34,119 bases of DNA. It comes from Actinomycetes bacterium. Lineage in GTDB: Bacteria > Actinomycetota > Acidimicrobiia > Acidimicrobiales > Acidimicrobiaceae. Below are positions 19,196 to 27,109 of this stretch, in pieces. Below the pieces are notes generated by a model. That model saw only the letters and a program-made list of their open reading frames with translations. It had not been told where the DNA came from and did no database searches. The translations under genes and the position numbers were made by a program. The DNA is taken from positions 1 to 34,119 of the forward strand of contig JAJYGI010000027.1 of the NCBI GenBank assembly GCA_021790735.1, in the 5' to 3' direction. The number at the start of each line of letters is the position of its first letter. The first letter of the stretch is position 1.

Positions 19196-20203
19196 TTAGG
19201 AGACGTGGTTCCCTTTAAGCGAGTCAGAATGCCAGATGTCGCTGTCGCACAGGTGACCGAGAAACTCGATAATCGTATGGGCTCCCAGATAGGCTGTAAT
19301 GCCTGTCCCGACATCAAGCATAGGGTTCACCTCGACTAGATCAAATCCGACGATGCGAGCCTGCTCGGTTAGTGCGATTAGTGTCTCTCGAAGCTCACTG
19401 TAGGTAAGCCCGTCAGGTTCAGCGGAGACGCAACCCGGAACCAGGGAAAGGTCGAGTACATCGACGTCAAGACTCACGTAGCAGTCGGCACCGCGCGGAA
19501 TGGACCGGGCTACGGCCTCAGGACCGATCTGACGGAACTTTGCCATCGTTACGACTTGGTTTCCGTCCTCAGTCGTATCACGCCACATTTCCTCGGTGTT
19601 GCGTAAGCTGCGGATGCCGACCTGAACTAGACATTTTACTTGTCTCAAGTGGGCAATATGACGAAAGGCGTGCTGGTTTGTCATTGAAGTCCCGTGGACA
19701 AAGGGCATGTAATCAAGGTGAGCGTCGAAGTGCATGACGTACAGCGGGCGCTCGTATGCTCGCACCACTGGATAAGAGATCGCATGATCGCCACCTAGAA
19801 CTATCGGCACGGCGCCTTTGGCAAGCACTCGGGCAGTTAGCGCGGTGATGTTATCGAACGACGAGATAATGTTCGTGTTGACGATGTCAGCGTCGCCCAA
19901 ATCGGCTATAAGGCCGTCGCGCATCTCCCGCTTTAGGTAGGAACGATTGCGGTTGGGATCAAAGTACCCTGGCTCTGAGGATACGAAACGCAAAGAGTGT
20001 TCTCGCAGTGCTCTCGGGCCAAAGCGGGAACCAGGCATAAAGGGTGAGCCTTCGTCAGTTGGGGCACCGAAGACTGCGATCTCTGCGTTAAAGTCCTCTC
20101 CTGGGTTAATCACCTTAGACCGAAGGAAGCTCGGAATACCGACAAAGGGGAGATTAACGCGACCGGACTCACCGCTCATCGGCTTTTCCCGGATGCAGCG
20201 CAA
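19196..20203 (-). CDS. Agmatinase/ureohydrolase (arginase) family protein; start possibly at 20179
   Basis: 'VLGGDHAISYP', 'VMHFDAHLDYMP', 'SLDVDVLDLSLVPG' Mn-binding motifs of the ureohydrolase superfamily. Confidence 0.88.
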   Translation of the reverse strand: MRCIREKPMSGESGRVNLPFVGIPSFLRSKVINPGEDFNAEIAVFGAPTDEGSPFMPGSRFGPRALREHSLRFVSSEPGYFDPNRNRSYLKREMRDGLIADLGDADIVNTNIISSFDNITALTARVLAKGAVPIVLGGDHAISYPVVRAYERPLYVMHFDAHLDYMPFVHGTSMTNQHAFRHIAHLRQVKCLVQVGIRSLRNTEEMWRDTTEDGNQVVTMAKFRQIGPEAVARSIPRGADCYVSLDVDVLDLSLVPGCVSAEPDGLTYSELRETLIALTEQARIVGFDLVEVNPMLDVGTGITAYLGAHTIIEFLGHLCDSDIWHSDSLKGNHVS

Positions 20204-20246
20204 TATTTAAAGGTTCTATGGTATTCGAAACGGCGGAGCATCGGAG

Positions 20247-20402
20247 TCAAAATGGCGCCATACTACTCAAAGACGATATTGATAAGTTTGTCGAGCTAGG
20301 TGCTCTAAGGAGTTCGTTTGCGAAATGCTTAAACAGACTATCCGAAGACTCAAGTAGTTCTAGAAACTCTCCTGGCCCGTGTTCGCTTTGATCGGTGCTC
20401 AT
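20247..20402 (-). pseudogene. Truncated copy of the permease N-terminus (21 codons) fused to unrelated sequence; 52-codon ORF
   Basis: Minus-strand translation MSTDQSEHGPGEFLELLESSD + SLFKHFANELLRAPSSTNLSISSLSSMAPF*; first 21 residues match the permease except A3T. Confidence 0.75.
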
Positions 20403-20519
20403 TCAGATCCTTTATAAGTGGACACTACTCGTCTCCTTCTGATCGGTACTACACAGTGATTTATGGTTTTATGTGTACATACTGGCTGTGGGGGATGTCT
20501 CAAAGATTGTAGTACCGTG
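20340..20519 (-). repeat. Direct repeat copy 2 (promoter/leader cassette) upstream of the ureohydrolase
   Basis: Near-identical to 18936-19104; approximately 9-nt length difference near 20461-20475. Confidence 0.93.
20476..20503 (-). promoter_or_regulatory. Duplicated putative promoter in repeat copy 2
   Basis: Minus strand TTGAGA (20498-20503), 16 nt, TATGTA (20476-20481). Confidence 0.45.
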
Positions 20520-21059
20520 AAGAGTGTGTAAATGTTGTGCGGTTTTGCCTAGATCCTTAGCTTTACCGCCTTTTTAGCTTTTGTGCTTGTCCTCCCTTTA
20601 CTTAGGTAGCGAAAAAGCAGTTCATCTCGATTCAGGTAGAGCACAAAGTTGGCGACGGAACTGGCGTGCAGGACTGAAGTACTAGCGCAACTTTCGACTC
20701 TAAGGGATGGAGCCTTAGCCAAGTACAGTTCTACATCTGATCCATTTTTTTTGTATGCGTGTTATAGGATCTTCCACGAAGGTCACTAACCACCAAGCTC
20801 TCAGTAGATCTCTAGTCGTGGACATGTGGGAGTTGATGCGACTATTGGGTATGAGTCTTCTTGTCCCTACCTGCATCAGAAATAGTGGTCCGGCTCTGTG
20901 AGGGGAGCCTCCCTGAGTGTTCGAAAGGATCTACCATATCGTTGTTGGCCAAGGGGTTGTATTGTTTTGAACCGTTTTCATACAGCATGTGTTGCTGCGG
21001 TCCTCGGAGACTGAAACGATACACTGGACAGACCAAGTGCAATTGAAGTTCCTATCGAG

Positions 21060-21848
21060 ATGATCGGCACAAAGATGACATGGAAATCGATTGGTAAAGG
21101 CATCAGACTTGCCCTAGACAGAGACCTTTTTTGCTCTATGCTTGCCGAGTTTATAGGTACTACGTTGCTGATAGGCGTGGGGCTATCGTTCGTGATACTT
21201 GATTTCGGGTTATCGTCGCCGATTAGAAACTTTATTCCAAGTTCGAGCGAAAGACGTTTGCTGACTGGATTTATGTTTGGATCGGTTGGGGCTTTGATAG
21301 CACTTTCTCCGGTAGGGCGGATTAGCGGAGCGCACATTAATCCCGTAGTTACCTTGGCGTTCTTCGTTCGAGGAAAGATCTCTTCCTTGACTGCAGTTGC
21401 CTTTGTCTGTTCACAGCTGTTTGGCGCTCTTGTGGGTTCTTTGGCTCTTATGTTTTGGGGACGGCTAGGTCAAAGCATTGACTTTGGAGCGACGATTCCA
21501 GGCTATGGAGCATGGGCGGCGGTATTAGGGGAAACAGCGACCACGTTTTGTCTAATCTTCTTCCTCTTTAGCGTCCTATCAATAAGACGAATTCGATCGT
21601 TTGCCCCTTTCATTTTTCCACCTCTATATGCAACTATGGTGTGGATCGAGGCACCGATCTCTGGTACGAGCACCAATCCTGCTAGGAGTTTTGGCCCAGC
21701 TGTAGTATCGGGAACCTGGACCGACTTTTGGGTCTATTTGATTGGCCCTCTGATAGGCACGCTTTTAGCTCTGGCAATGTTCAGACTTTCACTCCTGAAA
21801 AGACTTGAGCTGGAGGTAGCAAAGATCCATCACTTCTCTGAAAAGTAG
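21060..21848 (+). CDS. MIP/aquaporin-family channel
   Basis: Two half-helix motifs: 'SGAHINPVVTLAFF' and 'GTSTNPARSFGPAVVSG'; six-TM architecture. Confidence 0.92.
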   Translation: MIGTKMTWKSIGKGIRLALDRDLFCSMLAEFIGTTLLIGVGLSFVILDFGLSSPIRNFIPSSSERRLLTGFMFGSVGALIALSPVGRISGAHINPVVTLAFFVRGKISSLTAVAFVCSQLFGALVGSLALMFWGRLGQSIDFGATIPGYGAWAAVLGETATTFCLIFFLFSVLSIRRIRSFAPFIFPPLYATMVWIEAPISGTSTNPARSFGPAVVSGTWTDFWVYLIGPLIGTLLALAMFRLSLLKRLELEVAKIHHFSEK

Positions 21849-22311
21849 AAAAAGTGGATAAGTTGGGCATTGTCCGATATTAAACTTTTGCCGCTATACG
21901 TTCACCCCGGTGTTAGCGCATGACTAGAGGTCAGTGGTGACTAAACCCTCTATCCCTATTGTATTAGTTTGCGATGTTGTCCATCGTGACTTTGCTTCGG
22001 CTAACTTTTGTGTGTAAATCCTGAAACGAGTGCAGAGAACCCTAGCTAGAAAACCGCGATGAATCTGGTGGAGAAAGAGCTGAGTATGGTTCGCCTGCAG
22101 GGTTAAGATTAGTTACCGAATAACTTTGCCAGTGCTATTGCGTTGTAGCGGTATCGGTTAGGAGGTGACGGTAACAATAATTTAGGTGATTTTTTAACTC
22201 TGTTTTCCAAGGGAGAGGAAAAAGTAAAGTGACCTTGCAATAGTTCCGAAGAAAAGATGCCAGGACGGCACGGCACTAGCCAGTGGACGGCTTTCTACTT
22301 CGGAAAGTGAT

Positions 22312-24360
22312 ATGCCAAGGTTTAACAGGGCTACGTTATTAGTTCCATTGGGTGTTGTGCTCATAGTCGTCATGTTGGTAGTTCCGCTTCCTACTATGGT
22401 GCTCGACGTTGCAATCACATTGAACATTACCTTTGCGATGATTGTATTGACCGTAGCTTTACGAGTCAAAGATCCTTTAGAGTTTTCAGCGTTTCCGTCC
22501 GTACTACTCCTAGCAACCATGTTTAGACTCGCTCTAAATGTAAGTGCTACTCGTCTCGTACTGCTACATGGTTATGCAGGTAGTGTAATTTCGAGTTTTG
22601 GCCACTTCGTAGTTGGTGGTTCTGTAGTTGTCGGACTTGTGGTCTTTCTGATCCTTTTCATTATCCAGTTTGTTGTGATAACCAATGGTGCTGGTCGGGT
22701 GGCTGAGGTTGGCGCTCGCTTTACGTTAGATGCGATGCCCGGTAAGCAGATGGCGATTGATGCAGACCTCAATGCAGGGCATATCGATGAAATGGAAGCT
22801 AGGCGACGACGAGAACACATAGCCCGAGAAGCTGATTTTTATGGTGCAATGGACGGAGCGTCAAAATTTGTAAAAGGTGATTCCGTCGCAGCTGTGGTTA
22901 TTACTTTGATCAACCTCCTAGGTGGGTTCATAGTCGGTGTTCTTCAAGACCATCTTCCGATCACACAGGCGATCGATACTTACTCTTTGCTATCCGTAGG
23001 TGACGGACTTGTCTCGCAGATTCCAGCACTCTTGATGTCATTATCTACGGGTCTTGTAGTTACCAGGACGTCAAATCAAGCTGACTTTGGACTGGATCTA
23101 ATTTCACAGCTCGCCAAACAGGGCAAGGCCCTAGAGCTTGGGGGTGGAGTAGTTGCCTTTCTTGGTCTCCTACCGGGCCTCCCGAAACTTCCCTTCATTT
23201 TAGTGGGGCTTGGTATGTTTGCACTTGGACGTCGAGTGTCCGCAAAACATAACTTAGTAGAAGAGTCCCAGGATTCAACTAGCTCCGACGTCACGATTAT
23301 ACCATCAACGCAAGAGACGCGCGTAGGAGACTCGACGATCGAAGCTATCGAGTTGGATCTAGCGTTGGACCTGTTAGACATAGTTGATCCTCTCTCTGGA
23401 GGAGATCTTTTAGAGCGAATCAAAGGTCTGCGTAAAAAGCTAACTACAGAACTTGGTATTACACTTCCTCCAGTTCGGACAAGGGACAACTTATCTCTTT
23501 CCCCAGGGGAGTATGTAATCAAGATCTATGAAGTAGAGGTTGCACGAGGTTCGGCACCCACTGGTCGAGTCTTGGCGATAGGTGATAACCTTACTTCTCT
23601 TCCTGGTGAATCGACTGTTGAGCCTGTATTCCAAATACCTGCAAAGTGGATTCCTTTAAGTGCGAAAGCGCAGGCGAGTGCTATCGGTGCAACAGTTGTC
23701 GATCGAGTCTCGGTGCTGATTACGCATCTAGCTGAAGTAGTTAGAACCCATGCGGCGGAGCTCGTTACAAGACAGCAGGTGAAGGAGCTTTTAGATGACC
23801 TCAAACTTAGCGCTCCAGTCGTCGTAGACGAAATGGCACAGTCTCAGATCGGTCTAGGAGATGTGCAAAGAGTCATTAAGGACCTCCTGGAAGAGGGAGT
23901 TTCCATACGGAATTTGGCAGCGATTTTGGAAGCGATCATCGATAGATCTAAAGTATCGAGAGAGCCGGATCAGCTGATGGATGCTGCAAGAGCTGCGTTA
24001 GGCTCACAGTTGACTCTGCCTTACGTAGTGAACAACTCCCTTGCATCAATAGAGGTGGAGGGTTTAAGCGAACAGTACTTATACGGTTCGCTCCATGCGG
24101 TAGATGGTCGAGCTGTACTTGTTGTCACACCCGAAGAGGCGTCAGGGCTTGTGCGTCAGATCGAAGAACTAAATGAAAATGCGGCGAGGCAAGGATTTGA
24201 TGCGGTTCTATTGACAACCTTTCGGCTGAGGACTCCACTTCGACGACTTTTGGTCTCGCTTGGATGTCCTTTACCGGTATTGGCAAATCGAGATGTTCCA
24301 AATAACGTTCGAGTAGTAAGAGTAGGGGTGGTTAGCGTTGACGCAGCAGTTAAGGTTTGA
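22312..24360 (+). CDS. flhA: Flagellar export gate protein FlhA
   Basis: 'PSVLLLATMFRLALNVSATRLVLLHG', 'RVAEVGARFTLDAMPGKQMAIDADLNAGHIDEMEARRRREHIAREADFYGAMDGASKFVKGD'. Confidence 0.98.
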   Translation: MPRFNRATLLVPLGVVLIVVMLVVPLPTMVLDVAITLNITFAMIVLTVALRVKDPLEFSAFPSVLLLATMFRLALNVSATRLVLLHGYAGSVISSFGHFVVGGSVVVGLVVFLILFIIQFVVITNGAGRVAEVGARFTLDAMPGKQMAIDADLNAGHIDEMEARRRREHIAREADFYGAMDGASKFVKGDSVAAVVITLINLLGGFIVGVLQDHLPITQAIDTYSLLSVGDGLVSQIPALLMSLSTGLVVTRTSNQADFGLDLISQLAKQGKALELGGGVVAFLGLLPGLPKLPFILVGLGMFALGRRVSAKHNLVEESQDSTSSDVTIIPSTQETRVGDSTIEAIELDLALDLLDIVDPLSGGDLLERIKGLRKKLTTELGITLPPVRTRDNLSLSPGEYVIKIYEVEVARGSAPTGRVLAIGDNLTSLPGESTVEPVFQIPAKWIPLSAKAQASAIGATVVDRVSVLITHLAEVVRTHAAELVTRQQVKELLDDLKLSAPVVVDEMAQSQIGLGDVQRVIKDLLEEGVSIRNLAAILEAIIDRSKVSREPDQLMDAARAALGSQLTLPYVVNNSLASIEVEGLSEQYLYGSLHAVDGRAVLVVTPEEASGLVRQIEELNENAARQGFDAVLLTTFRLRTPLRRLLVSLGCPLPVLANRDVPNNVRVVRVGVVSVDAAVKV

Positions 24361-25543
24361 CGGTGCTACAGTGCAAGAGGCGATAGTAAAGGCTAACAAG
24401 ATTTGTGGTTCCGGTGCAAAGGTGGTTTTCGCTCAACGTATAAAGTCCAAGCGAGGATTTGGACTTTGGACGAAGATGAAGTACGAGATCGTTGTGGAGC
24501 CTGACGTCACCTCTCATGCTGGTGAGGTCGTAGACACAAAGACTTTTGCAGACGAACTCAGAGCTGCAATTTCAAGTGAAGTCTATGTCAACAGCTCAAG
24601 TGCACAAGAGCGATTTCGGGTAAGACCGAACGCGGGCTCTTTACGCAAATATAGACGCTACTCCGAAGAGGCACTACAAGAAGAGTCAGCCTCTACGATC
24701 GAGGAGAAGTTAGGTGCTCTTGAGCCTCAAGAGATCCTTGAAGAGCCATCTCAGTTGGGTCCAATGATCTACAGAAGAAATGGATCGCGAGGATACCTTG
24801 AAAACTATGAAAAGCCTACTTGGGCTGTAAGGGCAACCGATATAGAGGAATTCACTTTAGATTGCTCTAATGAACAAAGTGGATCGCTTTGTGAGCCATG
24901 GCGGTCTACGATCGAGAGTCGTGTTGGGGCCTCGATCATTGACCTTACAAATGGCAGAGTTGCGCAGAGTGTACCCTTAGATATCGACGACAAGGATGAT
25001 GCAGTTGACGAAGAGGTCGTAAATCATGTTATAGCCTTACGAAGTCTCCACGAACTACCGTACGTCTGCGATGGAACGTTGGTGCTATTGACCTCTTGTG
25101 GGGACGGAAATGCTCATAGATCCGTCAGCGAAGTTGGGAGAAGATTCAATGTTAGAGAAGATCGGAGAGTATTTCTTCAAGGCCCCTTTGACTCAACTAT
25201 GCCGGAAGATCCAAAGGAGATACTATCTTCTCTGAAGATTGGGGAGTCGGTCTTGGTCATGGCTTCTAGATCTGCTGTGTCTGAGTTCAAAAAGGTATTT
25301 CCTGAAGACCGACTTATGGTCGTGGTAGAGATTGATGCCTGTCAAACGCTATCTTCTGCTATGAGTCAGTTAGCGGCGCTAGGCAAGGTCGACGCCATCT
25401 CAGTGGTGAATGCTCATGCCTCTCCAGCTCCACATGGTATCGTATCACTTGGACTCCCAATAGTTGCACTTAATGGTCGTACTTCGTCAGTTTCTCAATG
25501 GCTGAACCTATTGCTTTCTAGGAGAGATGGACTTGTCAGGTAG
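24338..25543 (+). CDS. FlhF-like protein with degenerate SRP-type GTPase domain
   Basis: N-terminus 'RFDGATVQEAIVKANKICGSGAKVVFAQRIKSKRGFGLWTKMKYEIVVE' resembles FlhF N-domain; C-terminal 'ALGKVDAISVVNAHASPAPHGIVSLGLPIVALNGRTSSVSQW' resembles FlhF 'GLPI...GQ' end; overlaps flhA; no P-loop GKT. Confidence 0.65.
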   Translation: MTQQLRFDGATVQEAIVKANKICGSGAKVVFAQRIKSKRGFGLWTKMKYEIVVEPDVTSHAGEVVDTKTFADELRAAISSEVYVNSSSAQERFRVRPNAGSLRKYRRYSEEALQEESASTIEEKLGALEPQEILEEPSQLGPMIYRRNGSRGYLENYEKPTWAVRATDIEEFTLDCSNEQSGSLCEPWRSTIESRVGASIIDLTNGRVAQSVPLDIDDKDDAVDEEVVNHVIALRSLHELPYVCDGTLVLLTSCGDGNAHRSVSEVGRRFNVREDRRVFLQGPFDSTMPEDPKEILSSLKIGESVLVMASRSAVSEFKKVFPEDRLMVVVEIDACQTLSSAMSQLAALGKVDAISVVNAHASPAPHGIVSLGLPIVALNGRTSSVSQWLNLLLSRRDGLVR

Positions 25544-25823
25544 GGTAAAGATTACTATCTTGATGGCGCTAGTTTGTATAGTGCCATCTGTGGTTGAGTT
25601 TTCTAAAGGTTATCTTGTCTTGAGCGACCTGCTTTTTCACTTCCTAATAGCGCTATTATTCTCGGTGGTATCGATGAGCTTTTTGTCCACCGTTGTCGCC
25701 ATATTTAATGTGCAAAATATTGAACGACTTAGACGAAGACATCTTAGTGAACTTGATGCTTCAACTACCATCGGCGGTGTTGTGGAGGGAGGTACGCGAG
25801 AACTTCCGGAAATAACGACCTGA
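25527..25823 (+). CDS. Small membrane protein (two predicted TM helices), translationally overlapped with the FlhF-like gene
   Basis: Two hydrophobic segments (ITILMALVCIVPSVVEF; LLFHFLIALLFSVVSMSFLSTVVAIF); 17-bp overlap with upstream CDS. Confidence 0.6.
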   Translation: MDLSGRVKITILMALVCIVPSVVEFSKGYLVLSDLLFHFLIALLFSVVSMSFLSTVVAIFNVQNIERLRRRHLSELDASTTIGGVVEGGTRELPEITT

Positions 25824-25874
25824 CCTTTGATGTGAGCTTGTATTCGGAAGAAGATACTGTATTCCTCGCCTATT

Positions 25875-27044
25875 TTGACAGATGTGCGAGTATATTCGGA
25901 CATCGATAGCAGTTATATTAGGATTGGCGTTGCTTTGAAGTACCTTATTCCTTTGGTAGGATTTTCGGTGTATCTGTCAGTTTTGGGGAGCATAGCCAGA
26001 ACTTTGGTTATTCCCAGGGGGAAAATCCGAGGATTGAGGAGACTCTCTGATGTCTTGGTGGAGTACCTCTACAGATTAATACTTCTACCGATAAAGCACT
26101 ATGAACAGAGAGACTCCTTTAGAGCTAGTCAACCCGCTGTTGTCATATTTACAAACCTAATAATATGGATGGTCTTACTACTGTTTTCTTTGACCCTCAT
26201 GATCTATCCAGCCGTCACCGATGTTAAACAGGCTGTGAGAGAGGCGGGCGCCTCTCTTTTAACTCTGGGCTTTACGTCAACTCCAAATGCTTGGGCAACT
26301 ACGGTTGATTTTATCGGTGGTTTTACAGGGCTTACTATTGTGGCTCTCCAAATCTCGTACCTTCCTACTCTTTACGCTGCTTTTGCCCGTCGAGAGACGG
26401 AAGTGTCTCTCCTTACTGCTCGAGCTGGTCAACCACCGTGGGGGCCGGAGATGTTGGCTAGGACGCGAGTAGGAATAGTGAATATGAGAGACTCGTCAAA
26501 GGAACTGGCAGACTACTACCACACGTGGGAGAGATGGGCTGCTGATGTAGAAGAGTCACACTCGACCTACCCAATACTTTTGCGTTTTAGATCTCCGAAC
26601 CCGTACTCCTCGTGGCTAGTTGCACTTTTAGCTGTGATGGATTCAGCGGCACTTTTTCTTTCTTTGTCTCCGACGGATGCACCGGTCGAAGCCCGTCTAT
26701 GCCTTCGGATGGGATTCTCTGCTCTTCGCTCAATTGGGAGAACGTTGAGAATTGCCTTCGATGAGGATCCGTCTCCCACCGATGCGATAAACCTATCATT
26801 TGAAGACTTCAAAGTTGGAATAGCACGAATAACAGAAGTTGACTTTCCTGTTGAAAGAGGTATTGAACAGGCTTGGAGAGAGTTTAAAGGATGGAGAGTA
26901 AACTATGAATCTTTGGCCTATGCTCTCACAAAAGAGATAGATGCGGTCCCAGCACCTTGGAGCGGCACTCGAAGACGAAGTGAACCGATTATCGAGACGA
27001 TACGAGTAATAAATAGAACGCCTGATAACCCAAGCGGTAACTAG
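25875..27044 (+). CDS. Integral membrane protein, possibly ion-channel-like (function unknown)
   Basis: Several N-terminal hydrophobic segments then a long soluble domain; segment 'REAGASLLTLGFTSTPNAWATTVDFIGGFTGLTIVALQISYLPTLYAAFARRE' between hydrophobic helices; TTG start. Confidence 0.65.
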   Translation: MTDVRVYSDIDSSYIRIGVALKYLIPLVGFSVYLSVLGSIARTLVIPRGKIRGLRRLSDVLVEYLYRLILLPIKHYEQRDSFRASQPAVVIFTNLIIWMVLLLFSLTLMIYPAVTDVKQAVREAGASLLTLGFTSTPNAWATTVDFIGGFTGLTIVALQISYLPTLYAAFARRETEVSLLTARAGQPPWGPEMLARTRVGIVNMRDSSKELADYYHTWERWAADVEESHSTYPILLRFRSPNPYSSWLVALLAVMDSAALFLSLSPTDAPVEARLCLRMGFSALRSIGRTLRIAFDEDPSPTDAINLSFEDFKVGIARITEVDFPVERGIEQAWREFKGWRVNYESLAYALTKEIDAVPAPWSGTRRRSEPIIETIRVINRTPDNPSGN

Positions 27045-27109
27045 TGTGCTTGTATTTATGTAGGCTAATCGGTAGCTTGCCGGTAGATGACCTTGGGGGT
27101 AGACCGTAG

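Noticed and set aside
20978-21337. 119-aa minus-strand ORF opposite the aquaporin gene
   Set aside because: Antisense to a well-supported MIP CDS; no recognisable motif.
23076-23522. 148-aa minus-strand ORF opposite flhA
   Set aside because: Shadow ORF of FlhA; Ser/Pro/Arg-rich nonsense translation.
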